Positions 1-10,731 of a stretch of 64,000 bases of DNA are shown piece after piece. Below the pieces are notes generated by a model that did no database searches, was not told the DNA's origin, and saw only the letters and a program-made list of their open reading frames with translations. The position numbers were made by a program, and so were the translations under genes. The stretch spans positions 3,472,001 through 3,536,000 of the forward strand of contig NW_020825317.1 of the NCBI RefSeq assembly GCF_003286085.1. The letters run 5' to 3'. The stretch is from Drosophila persimilis (taxonomy: Eukaryota; Arthropoda; Insecta; Diptera; Drosophilidae). The first letter of the stretch is position 1, and every line of letters starts with the position of its first letter.

Positions 1-345
1 GATATAGCCATGTCTATCTGTGCGTCTGTCCGTCTTGTTTGACGCCTAGTTTTCAGAGACTATAGGAGCTAGAGCAACAACATTTTGTGCTCCGGTGATA
101 TCACATTGAATTAAGTTTTTTTTTTAATTCTGCCGAGAAAACCAAAACTCTCCCAAAAGATATGACCGATTTTTATAAATTTTTATTTGTAAAAAAATCA
201 ATTTGTCCCTTTTGCGAGCAGCGATACCAAACGACACATAAAATATATTGAATAAATTACATACATCATAAGCTCACATACATATATACTGACAGAGTAT
301 CGGGTATAAAGTAGAGACGCGGCCCTTGCCGCGGCTTACAACGTT
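1..345 (-). repeat. DINE-1/mini-me-like (Helentron) repeat, cut by window edge
   Basis: Read on the minus strand, this copy starts with the imperfect 5' hairpin near 314-337, then the subterminal inverted repeat TATACCCGATACT near 297-308, then AT-rich sequence with 'GCTGCTCGCAAAAGGGAC'. It runs off the window start inside the GTCY-type microsatellite zone (GTCTGTCCGTCTT near 22-35). The AT-rich body matches the copies at 16.7 and 23.2 kb but differs from those at 24.1 and 32.6 kb, so at least two subfamilies exist. Assignment to DINE-1/mini-me rests on the (GTCY)n block, the subterminal inverted repeats and the hairpins known for that family. Confidence 0.7.
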
Positions 346-755
346 TCCGCTCGTTTTTTTGTTTTGTTTTTTTAGCTACTTTCATTGTTCCGGTCTCCGG
401 CATGGGCATAATAAATAAGTGCTGTGCAAGGGAGCCGCATAATCGGAGAATTCCCTGAATAATTGAATGCCAGTGAACGCCATGGAATCCATTCGATTCG
501 TCGAATGGATAGCAACATTCATGGAATGTTTATTAAGCACAATTCCGTAAGCCGATTACAGTAACAAAAACAAAAGAGGTGCTCCCGTAACAGTCACAGT
601 TCCAATACGAGACTCAGTTCCGATGTCATTTCGCATCCGCTTTGGGGGGAAAAATGCCATCCGGAGTGGATCCGATTGATGTCGGTTTCTTGAGTCCCTA
701 TTGGCACGAGTATCATCCGAATGTGGGGATCCATACATTTGGCATTACCAAATAA

Positions 756-791
<36 letters not shown>

Positions 792-1816
792 GTCGAAACG
801 ATCTTAACCTATTCTCAAACTTTAAATGGGTAAGAACCTTAACTTTCTTGATATGAAGTTTAAGGTTATGATATAATGTGCCCAGTGGGCCACTTTTGGT
901 AAGCAGAACTGGCGCTGTGGGATGAACCAAACGTCGAAAACGTCATTTTTTGTTAATTATATTATTTCAACAAGATAATTTCTCAACAAATACCGCTCGT
1001 GTGATTAAAAAGTGGATTCAAGCCCAAAATTGTTTCTTAATTGGAATTATGGAATTATGGGAATAACTCTGCGTAAATTATAGAAATGTGGTTGAAAATT
1101 TAAAGATGTTTAATTATTTCGGAAAGGCATCAAGCTCGTCTGAAGCGAGGGTTCATTGAACAGTCCCTATAAGATTCAATGTCTGAAGGAATCTACGAAG
1201 TAATTTGAAATAAAGTTGGCTAACAAATTATAAGTTAGGCTTCAAATATCATACAAATAATAATTAAATTTTATATTTATACAAATTTCAATTTCTTGAA
1301 AACCGATTTTAAACCGATTTGCGAATCGGAAAACATTACAGCAGAAAGAACAGACGAACGAATCTAACAAGATAGCGAAAATGTGACTGTGAGCATGTCG
1401 CAATTGCGTGAATCTTCATCGCACGGGGCACGAAATGAAAAAAGAAAATTGGAACGGAGGCAAGCGTGTTGGTTCGTAATCGACACTCACGGAGAAGTTG
1501 GCCGACAACGTCAGCAAGCAAATCAAGTATTTACACCGCGTAGTCAGTAAAGTCTTCCGAATTTACTTATGAACACTGTACTGATTGCCATTGACACATT
1601 ATATTAAAGATCATATAAATTAAGCCCTGGAGAAATCCGCGTAGATTGGGAACCACAAGCCCAGCAATAAGCAAAATCCATGGGGCCATTATTCCGAAAC
1701 TTTTGAGATGAGAAACATTATAAGTATTCGTTGCGGTATTTATTTGTGACTGAGAGTAAGAAACAAGTAGATGTCCGCCACAAGTAGACGGAATACAATT
1801 GAAAAAGGCATACATA
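346..1816. other. noncoding, no feature recognised
   Basis: AT-rich DNA between two repeats. The open frames are short and show no recognisable protein signature. No tRNA, splice-bounded exon or tandem repeat was recognised. Confidence 0.5.
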
Positions 1817-1818
1817 TA

Positions 1819-2796
1819 CACTACTGGCTAAAATAATAAGAGCACGATTATGAGCTTTCTTTCACGTCATATAAAAATAATTTAAAAATCAAATTTACTT
1901 TTAGTTTTCTAACCTACAATAGACTATAAAAATGTTTACCATAAGCATTTTTCATTTCAAATATATATTTTATGACCGATTAAACCTTAAAAGCATAAAA
2001 AGGGGCTGGCCAAAATAATAAGTACAGCAAATTTCCAAAGCGAAAAACTAAACGCGTATCAAAATTTTTCCACTTTTTTCTTATAATATATAATCGTTTA
2101 CTAGTATCCTAAATAGCAACACTTATTTTGGATGACTTCGGCCATTATTCTTGGCATACTAGCGATAAGTTTGCGGCAAGTCTCCATTGGAATTTCACAC
2201 CGCGTTTTTGGCAGAAATTCTCCACAATTCTTTTTCTTTCCGAAAATCATTTTTACCAATTTGACGTTTCAAGTCACCCCAAAGGTTTTCAAATGGGTTT
2301 AAGTCATTAGACTGACTTAGCCAATCCATAACGTTTACATTTTTTCCCGTAAACCAAGCCTTCACAACCTTTGAGGTGTGCTTTGGGTAATTTTCCTGTA
2401 GAAAGACCCATCTCAAGGGCATGTTTTCCTCAGCATAAGGCTGCATAATGTCTGTCAATATATTTTTATATCAGAATTGGATCACAGGATCAGTTATGCG
2501 ATGTACCGGCTCAACGCCATGCCAAGAAAAACAGCCTCAGATACCTATACCTACATATTTATAAATAACAGCAGTGTACTTATTATTTTGGCCAGACCAA
2601 AAATGCCTATCCAGCAAACATTAAAGCATAGAATTTTATAAATATGGTTCCTCACTCTAATTTTTGATTTAAATATTTGGCAAGACGGTAACCTTTCCAA
2701 ATATAAACAATTGGCATCCATACATTTACAAAAATTCGAGCTATTCCATAAAAAACTAGAACGACACCGATGTACTTATTTTTTTGGCCAGTAGTG
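1819..2796 (-). mobile_element. decayed Tc1-type transposon with IR/DR ends
   Basis: Both ends carry the inverted sequence CACTACTGGC(C/T)AAAA, flanked by TA dinucleotides at 1817-1818 and 2797-2798, the Tc1/mariner target duplication. A second, inner inverted pair (CTGGCCAAAATAATAAGTAC) lies at 2006-2026 and 2575-2595, about 190-200 bp inside each end, giving the double-repeat (IR/DR) layout of some Tc1 elements. The minus strand between encodes the C-terminal half of a transposase. At 978 bp the element is shorter than the usual 1.6-1.8 kb, so the N-terminal DNA-binding half is missing. It is a nonautonomous, degenerate copy. Confidence 0.85.
2105..2458 (-). pseudogene. Tc1 transposase C-terminal fragment, frameshifted
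   Basis: On the minus strand the peptide carries FLQENYPKHTSK, matching the Tc1 block usually written QDNDPKHTS around the second catalytic aspartate, which here reads Glu. Next comes SQSNDLNPFENLWGDLKR, matching NPIENLW with the third catalytic residue (Glu) kept. After WRISAKNAV a stop interrupts, but a one-base shift near 2195 restores a typical Tc1 tail with CRKLIASMPRIMAEVIQNK ending in a stop near 2105. The N-terminal HTH region and first catalytic Asp are absent. The changed Asp, the frameshift and the truncation show that it is inactive. Confidence 0.85.
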
Positions 2797-2831
2797 TATG
2801 TGCTCAGGCGGGAACATATGCATATAAGAAA

Positions 2832-3760
2832 CGAGGGGGAACGTTGTGAGTTGCTGCGGCGACCGCAACTCTACATTTATACCCGATACTTAGTCAGTGT
2901 TGCTCTCCTCCGGCTAACATTAAATGACAAATAGTGTGCGCGAGAGAGACAGAAAATCAGTCAGAACGTGTCGTCGGGCGCTCTGTAGCCACTGCAAGTT
3001 GATTTGTTCCTTTTGGCTATAAAAATGATTCGATCTGATCCAGATTCGGCAATCTGGTAGACATGGTCATTCTTTATGACTGTGCGTTTTTAATTTTCTC
3101 TTCTCTTCAATATTGTGGTTGCCACAGAATTTCGTTCCTTGTGGGGCGGAAGGGGGTATCACGAAATTTTGAAATATACGTTTTATAGTGAGATCTAACA
3201 GGTGTGTGGATACCAAGTTTGGTTACTCTAGCCTTAATAGTCTCTGAGAACTGGGGATGTCACAGATTTTCGTCCTTTGTTGGGGCGGAAGGGGGTGGGG
3301 CGATATCACAGGAGTGTGGATACCAGATTTTGATTGCGCTAGCTCGTATACTCGCTGAGATCCTTGAACTCACATTTTGCAATAGGCAAAGCCGACCATG
3401 AATCCTGTATGCTAGAGAGAGACAGAGCGTGAGAGAATGAAATTGTTTTCTTGATTCTGGCTATAATAATTATACGATCTGGTTCAGATTTTGCACTCTA
3501 GACGATATAGTTTTTCTACGATTCTGCGTTTTCTGTTTTCTCGTATCTTTGAAAATGTGGATGCCGTAGATTTTCGCCCTTTGTGGGGGCGAAAGTGGGC
3601 GAATTTTTGAAATATACTTGTAACAGTGACATATCACAGAAGTCCGGATATAAAATGTCGTTGCTGTAGGTCTGATAGTCTTTGAGCACTAGGTGCTGAT
3701 AGGTACGGACAGATGGACAGACAGGGCTCAATCGACTCGTCTTTTGATGACACAGTGCGT
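2832..3760 (+). repeat. DINE-1-like repeat, 5' complete, 3' end missing
   Basis: It starts with the 5' hairpin GAGTTGC (2848-2854) / GCAACTC (2865-2871) and the subterminal repeat at about 2878-2891. It follows the body of the full-length copies at 24.1 and 32.6 kb up to the sequence GGGCTCAATCGACTCG near 3725-3740. The usual (TA)n zone, the GGGTCGGAAACG block and the 3' hairpin are absent. Short open frames inside are shadows of the repeat and recur in other copies. Confidence 0.8.
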
Positions 3761-3990
3761 TGTCAAAATTTACATATTCAAGTTTACGTAGTCGAGTGCC
3801 CTAAAATTATATTATGAGCAATAAAAAGCTTTCCTACCAATGTTTACAAAAGGAAAGAGTAAAAGTGCCGTTGATGATTTCACACATTTTAAAAACTATA
3901 TTTTTGTAATGCTGGATAGTAGGAAACTTAGGAGGATTAACTATTTTACACCCTTACCCTGCATCTGTTGTGACTGTAATCTCTAAAGAC

Positions 3991-4233
3991 CAAGGGCGTC
4001 CCCAGGGGTAGGCAGGTGTCCCCCTTCAGCATGCTTCTTAGAAAAAAGTTTATTTTCATTTAGTTTTCGCTGCATTTTTAAAAATAATGGTTTTTTCTTA
4101 ATTGATTTGATATGATATACCAAATCAATCTTTTTACATACATACATATAACATTATCATCTTACGACTAAAAATCATGCATGGAAAAAAATGCGGCCTC
4201 CCCCTCCTTCGCGAGACCCTGGGTATGCTCTTG
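3991..4233. mobile_element. candidate short inverted-repeat element (MITE)
   Basis: The left end CAAGGGCGTCCCCAGGG (3991-4007) and right end CCCTGGGTATGCTCTTG (4217-4233) are inverted copies differing at a few positions, about 243 bp apart. The adjacent 8 bases (CTAAAGAC on the left, GCGAAGAC on the right) match at five of eight positions, so a worn 8-bp duplication of hAT type is possible. No coding capacity is seen. Without other copies the assignment stays tentative. Confidence 0.4.
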
Positions 4234-4489
4234 GCGAAGACTATACCTAGGAAATAAAAATGCGATGCCGAATCTCAGTCAAAGTGGTAGGTGGGAGAAC
4301 TAGCTTACACCCAGAGAAAAATTCCCTGAGAATCGAATAGTTTCATTTAGATGTAAAGATAGGGGATACCAATACGTGTGCAGGTGTGAAATTAAAAAAA
4401 GAGATTGTGTTCACTTACGCACATAATACCATGGATGTGAAAATATTTGATCTAAATATATTTGAAATTTAATTTAAATATTTCCTATA

Positions 4490-4881
4490 CCAGATACTGA
4501 AAAAGGGTATAGAGGTATACCCGATACTGAAAAAGGGTAAAGGGGTGTATTAAATTTGAAAGTGGATTTGTGGAGCTATAAGAGAGACTATAAAAGCTAG
4601 AGCCACGATATTTTGTATTCAGAATTCTGTGGTTAGTCACTGTTAAAAGAATATTTCAAAACTTCGCCCGCCTCCGTCCGCCCCCACAAAGAATGGAAAT
4701 CGGTGCCATCCACAATTTAGAAGATACGAGAAAATTAAGAACTCACATCATAGAGAATGACCCCACCTACCAGATTGCCGAGTCTGTTATATAATTAATA
4801 AATTAATATTGTCGCCGTCCGAAGGAGAGCCATACTGACTACGTATCGGGTATAATGTAGAGTGGCAACGTTCCCCCCCTC
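4490..4881 (-). repeat. DINE-1-like repeat (minus) with duplicated terminal motif
   Basis: On the minus strand the 5' end is GAGGGGGGGAACGTTGCC at about 4863-4881, followed by the subterminal repeat near 4844-4856. The body shares blocks with the other copies (AGTCTCT, TTCGCCCGCCTCCGTCC, ATTCTCTATGATG). At 4490-4550 the motif GATACTGAAAAAGGGTA occurs twice in tandem, like two worn 3' terminal repeats side by side. The right half is well supported; the left limit is uncertain. Confidence 0.65.
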
Positions 4882-7521
4882 AATCATGACTTAGATGGAA
4901 CAGCGTGCTCATCGGCACGGATTCAGATTCCAACCTGTTTCTCAAGAGAAATAGTTTTACAATACACCGGTAAATGGTTTGCGGGTCAGCTTTTATCTTA
5001 TATCTTAGACATGGGTACCTTTCGATCTAGCTATTTATCTATCTATATATATATATCAATCTATCTTTTCATCTTTTTAATACCTGTAAGTCTTTCTCCT
5101 TTTACGTACCATACTTTCCTATTAATTGTACTCCCAACATATTGATTGATTTCCCACCTGACCTCTGGCCCTACAACAAACCCCCTTTCCAAAGTACGTC
5201 CAGCAATTTAGTTTTATATTGAGATACTTTCATCTACCTCTATCTATTTTGCTCTTTCTCATTCCCCATTTCCCATCGCCATCTCCATCTCCATCTCTAT
5301 CCCCATCTCTGTCTCAGGCTTCTCTCCATCATTTGTTTGGCTGCCTGGCACCGAGCTCATTTCTCTTTGTCGCTGCATGGAATTTCATTTGAAAATATGA
5401 GAAATATGAGAAATGCATTCGTTCCATATACGAATTTATATACATATGTGTGGGAGGAGGTGGAGGCTCCCCCCTCTCTCTGTACATGTGTTGACTTTAC
5501 CCAGAAGGTTCCAGCATCCGCATCAGGGTTTCGCTCCTCTATTTATTTAAGCAATTGCCACTGTCAACACACATACATACTTACAGAGAGTGGGGGCCCA
5601 CATTGATAGGCCAATGATGGTGGGGTAGGAGGCGGTAGGGAAAGGGGAGGAAAGAAAACAGATAGAAATCGAAAATAAATTTCCCAACGATGAGGAGGGA
5701 AATGGAAATGGCGATGCCAACTTCTTAGCAGAGTCGAATCGGTTTCACTGTCTCTTTCACCCTTCTGCCTCCCTTCTTCTCTGAACATTGGACCTGCAAT
5801 TGGACAATTCTATTTTTGTTTATCTTTGTCTACTCTGTGCTCTGTGCAACTCATTTTCTTCATTTACATTTCCCCATTTCCTTTTTTTTAACCAGAAAAT
5901 TTTGTGCAAAGCAATAAACGGGAATGAGAATGGCGACAGGCGGCAGTCGACGTCGACAGGCGACAGGAGAGACGGCGCTGACACTTGAGTCCGTGACTGG
6001 CTTCTGCCTCCCGCCTCCTCACCCTGACTGATCCGATGGGTGGCCTAAAATATGTTCAATGTCAATTCGAGTGGTGCTCTGACATGTACATACCCTATAG
6101 GAAATCACGGAAGGAAGCTCAGGGCATCAGGCAGATAATATATCGTCAGGAATAATCAGGAGCAAAGACATATTGTTTAGAGACTTGTAGAGCCTTCTTC
6201 CAAAGCTTAATTATTCCATAAGCTGTTGCGCATTTTTATATACTCTTTTTTATCTAGGGCTAAACTTTAATGGTAGTTCAATGAACTTTTTCTTATTCAA
6301 TGGACCACTTCTCGGTCAGTTCTTTTCCAGGTTAATCGTTATACACAGCTTAACCTTATCTGTACGGTCCTCCGTGGACCAGGAACGTTCATGGTCCGAT
6401 TTGGCTGTCAGTGACATGCATAAATTAACGCTTTTTTGGAGGCAGGACGAGGACGGCAGGGTACAGCCGGAATGAGGACGGAATGGCTTCTGCCCCAAAA
6501 AGTATGCAACAAGATTTGCGGGCCTGCCTGCCATTTACGCAAATAAATGCGCCAAACTTTTCTCTAGAAAAACAGAGAATAGAGAAGGTGGCAGGGGGGA
6601 GGGCTGAATAGTTAAAAAGAGAGAGTAAGGGAGTGAGAGAGGGAAGAGGAACAGTGAGAAAGGAAAAGTAGAAAAAGAGCAGCAAATAAAATCAGCAAGA
6701 GCCAAACAAAAATTTCTTTTGGAGAGAGTCGCGGGGAAATATGGGGTTCCAACTACTTAGCGTCAGCTACAGCCGTGCTCCCGTACTCTGCGTGGCTCAT
6801 ACCACCCACCCGCCTCCATAGACTGCCACTTGGCCTTGGCTGAAAACGAAATGGGGGGAGGTGGAAATGGCGCTAAGCGTTAACTAAAATGCTGTGCGCC
6901 GTTTTGTGTGTTTAAATATATAAACACAATAAATATAAAAATATAAATAAAATGGCACAGGCCACTGACAGGCAGGACGGCTGGTAATACACGGGGTAAG
7001 GGGTGCCAAAGCGCCACCAAATGTTGGGGCTGTAAAAATTGTTTACGACCACTATAGAGAAACCGCGCAACACGACACCACAACACAACAACGCAAACGA
7101 CAAGGACAGACCGCGACAAACCTTCAACCGCTCACATTCGCCCTATCCCCATACCATCTCTCGGTTTCTCTATCTCTATCTCTTTCTCTTTCTCTCCCTC
7201 TCTCTCTCAAAGTGCAAGTTGTAAACCGGAAGTCTGTGGTCGGGGTCACCATATTGCTGGAATGTTTATGCGGCTGCCTGACAATTTTATGCTCATGCCC
7301 ATGCCCCCTCCAACGATAGTCCAGTGATTTGGAAGCCCGTCAAATCGGATTTATCTTCGTCCCTGTGGGCGTACTTTTGAAGCAGTCTAAAGGCTTATTC
7401 TTGAGGCCGATAAATCTTCAGGAATTTTCATTGTATTGACACAAATAAAAAATCTTATGAAAGATCGTGCAATTCTCTTATCAATAAATTAATTGTTTTA
7501 TATTTTGGGTAATTTTGGGGT
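4882..7521. other. noncoding, low-complexity tracts
   Basis: No gene was recognised. The sequence holds CATCTC-type repeats (about 5275-5315), a purine-rich stretch (6580-6680), and a pyrimidine tract with CTCTAT/CTTTCT units (7155-7212). Open frames here have low-complexity or Ser/Pro/Arg-rich products typical of chance reading through such tracts. Confidence 0.5.
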
Positions 7522-7664
7522 ATTTCGAAATATGTACACTTGTAAGAGCGTGATGTCAGACTATATAAAATTTGTTTGCTCTACCTCTTGTAGTCTCTGA
7601 GATCTAGACGCTCATCTGGACGGCCAGACAGACATGGCTATATCGACTCGACTATTCAGGCTAG
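7522..7664 (+). repeat. DINE-1-like internal fragment
   Basis: The fragment reads TTTCGAAATATGTACACTTGT, then TAGTCTCTGAGATCTAGACG, a short GGACGGCCAGACAGACATGG microsatellite remnant and ATCGACTCGACTATT. This matches the internal part of the full-length copies, with neither terminus present. Confidence 0.6.
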
Positions 7665-7665
7665 G

Positions 7666-9868
7666 TAATAATCTTCTTTCTTTTGGGTAATACTTCCCTC
7701 ACTTAAAGCTCAACGCTATGGAGCTTGGCAATATTTTCTTCAGTGTGTTCCTTCTTGAATTCCCTATCCTGAACCTTAGCTTTCACTTTATCATGTATCA
7801 CTGTAAACTGTGACACTATGACTCTTGACTGGACTTCATCTGAAGCGAAAGCGGAAGCGCCACTTAACCTATTTCTTAGCCTCATATAGAGCACTGCTTT
7901 GGCTCTGCTTTAACATCCACCAGCCACAATTTAAGCCCATCTTCCAGTTTCCACCTACAAGGTAACAAGTACAACGTACAGGTACAGAGTACTACAAAAG
8001 ACAAATGTGCCTGTCAGATATGATTTTAATAACACTCCATAGCTCTGGCGGTTGCCTGGGAGATTGCAACCACATCACCCACACGGAGCCAATCCCATAT
8101 TGCCCCTATATCTTGCAGCCTCTCTATTCTGCTCCAGCTCCTTGCTGCTCCTGCTGGCCAGCTAATCCGTGGTTCAGGAACAGGAATGGCAGCAAGAGAA
8201 AGAGAGAGAGGGACAGAAAGTGCTTCGAGGCCAGGTCCCGGTCTCTTGCCTCAAATTATGCAATGCTCGGGCTTTAAAGTAGATTACACGAAATTTGCAC
8301 ACGAAGGCACAAAAGCCCACGACGGGCATTAATCACGCCTCCACCATGCCCCAAATCGCCTCTGCCTGGGTCTGCCTCCCCGTACTGTTTCTCCTATTGT
8401 GTGTTCTTTTAAATAGTTGGCCATGTCCCTTTCCCTGTCCCTGCAGACGAAAAGAAGCAGTAGGAGCCACGCCAAATAAATTGCCAACGTGCCGGAATGC
8501 CTGGAAACCCTTTGGGTTTATGAGATTTTTCCATATTGCTTTTGGAGCGTGCTCGCCAGGAGCCAGTAGCCAGGCGCCAGGAGCCAGGAGCAAGTCGGTA
8601 GTTGGAGTTGGAGTTTTTGGCTCATGCTCCCCAGAAAATTAATATAATTTTTCATTTGTCGTTTGTCTTTTACATATTTTAGTAGAGATCTCTTATTCAC
8701 CCAATGGATGGTCACCAATGATCCAAAAACTCTCTCTACTATATGTATTCGTATATTCCATTGTACAATGAGGTAGAGTGAAATGTTTTTTTAGTTAGTT
8801 TTTCCTTTATAATTTATCGATGATCCATGCTCTTAAATCTAATTTTGCCATATTTAAACATTCTAAAAGACAGAATTCTGTTTGTTCTCGCATTGTTTCT
8901 GCTGGTTTTCCCCTCGATCGTTACAAGCTTTTATCTTTCCTTCACATGTGTAGGCTTTTATTATATTTTAACAAATCCCTTCTTTTCTATATTTGTGCTG
9001 TATCTTAATTTTCTATTCTTTATAACAATTTCCGATCATACATTTTCCTTCTGTCCTGCTTCATCTTACATCATTCTTACTTTTCCGATACTTTATTGGT
9101 TCTTCAGGCCATCCAGAGCTATGCGTCGTCCTGCTACTACTGCTTCTCCTTTGTCCACAAATTGAATCGCTTTTGGCCGCAGGTTTTTTGCTAATATTTT
9201 TTCTTAAGAGCAATGTGAAATGGCATAAATCATGTTCAATATTATTTCGATTCGCTCCTTCCCGTTTCGTTTGTGGCGCTACCCTCCTCCGTTTGGGTTC
9301 CATTTTCGGCTTCTGCGTGACCCCCGAGGTTAAATGATTTCATTTCGGCTGCAGGAGGCACTTGTTGCTATTGATTTGTTTTCATTGCAAGGAAAAGAAA
9401 GTATTGAATATGACTTACCAGAGAGCGAGGATAGAGATGAAGAGAGCGAGAGATTAGGTTGGGAAAACATTCGCTGAAGGACCGAGTGCCATGCCATTCC
9501 GCCAAATAAATTGCTTTTGCGGTGAGAGTCCATCGCAAATTTGGTCGTAATTACCAAAATGCCTCCGGCTTGGTTTCTGGCTCTGCTTCTGGTCTAGCTT
9601 CTTGCTCGCTATTTCCTGCCTCCTGTATCTGGCACTTGGCATTACCAAATTACAGGCAGGCATTTAAGCAGTACAACTAATTTGTGTTAAAATTCCATTA
9701 TAGCGGGACCAAAGGGCGAGTGATTGGATTTGTGGTGGATGGATTGGATTGGAATGAGAAATCAATCATTAAGTGCCATCACGCGCAGGGATGAATGGCC
9801 AGAAACGGCCAGCGTGAGTCCGGAATGCGCTTCAATTCAATTGATTTTAGAACAGAAAATTAGCTAAA
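7666..9868. other. noncoding, no recognised gene
   Basis: No recognised gene. A minus-strand frame at 7703-7894 gives a hydrophilic peptide ending in KEHTEENIAKLHSVEL with coding-like composition, but it has no clear ATG context or splice partners. A short imperfect repeat of CAGGAGCCAG units lies near 8556-8592. Confidence 0.4.
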
Positions 9869-9869
9869 G

Positions 9870-10173
9870 CGAGGGGTAACGTTGTGAGTCGCTGCTACGG
9901 CCGCGACTCTACATATATAACAGATACTTAGTTAGAATGACTCCCCTCCGCCGGAGGCCGCACATAATGCACGACACAGAGTGTGTGAGAGAGAGACAGA
10001 ATATGAGTAAGCAGGGTGGCCACGGTACGTAGCCACTGAAATTTTATTTTTTCTGTCTGGGTGTAATAATTATCTGATCTGATTCGGATTCTGCAGTCTG
10101 GAAGATATGATCGTTTTCTCAAGAATTTATATACTTTACGGGGTCTATACCCTTTTTGGAGTATCGGGTATAA
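9870..10173 (+). repeat. DINE-1-like repeat with large internal deletion
   Basis: It has both ends of the family: the 5' hairpin GAGTCGC (9886-9892) / GCGACTC (9903-9909) and the 3' terminus GAGTATCGGGTATA near 10159-10172. The middle jumps from GATCGTTTTCTC directly to TATACTTTACGGGGTC, so the microsatellite and about 0.8 kb of body are missing relative to full-length copies. The hairpin stem differs from other copies by a paired T-A to C-G change. Confidence 0.8.
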
Positions 10174-10731
10174 AAAGAATAACTAAACACTCCCAGCTTG
10201 TTGTGTCGAGAATGATTAAGGATCCCAATAAACCAGATACAATGCTTCAGATACGCATATATAATTTTAAAGGGAGATAGATGCTTTTGCTTTTTCGTTC
10301 CCCATTCAACCTTTCCGTATAGACTCAAAAATATTAAAGCGGAGCGTAGTATACTTTTAGGATTATTCACTTCTATATTTTCGTTAGATTTTTGAATAAG
10401 GTAAGAGCGCAGAACTCCCCCAACACCCCCTTTCGTGACACACACAACATAGCCGCAAAAAAAATAAATACAAAAATCGCGCAGGGCATGCCCTCGGGCG
10501 TGTATTTTTAATTTAACGGAAGTCGAACGATTTGCTCTCATACAGAGTCCGTGGTCTTGGTCCGGATATTAATTGTCGCGCTCTTGAAATGTAATTGAAA
10601 ATGCCTGCAAGTGGCTCAAATCCAATTTCAATACCCACCGCCCAAACCCCAAACCCCAATCCCCAATCCCCGTTGTGATCGCTGGAAACTAATTTGAGTT
10701 CCGCTTTCAGATAAAGACGTTTTCCATAGAC
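10174..10731. promoter_or_regulatory. upstream region of the BTB gene
   Basis: This stretch must hold the promoter and 5' UTR of the BTB-BACK gene, but no TATA box was identified with confidence. A polypyrimidine stretch ending in TTTCAG at about 10705-10710, 21 bases before the ATG, could be a 3' splice site of a 5' UTR intron. At 10628-10670 there is a short CCCAAACCCC/CCAATCCCC repeat. Confidence 0.3.

Noticed and set aside
7703-7894. Minus-strand frame with hydrophilic, coding-like peptide (EFKKEHTEENIAKLHSVEL)
   Set aside because: Too short, weak start context and no flanking exon found. It could be a pseudogene piece, but there is no family match to support it.
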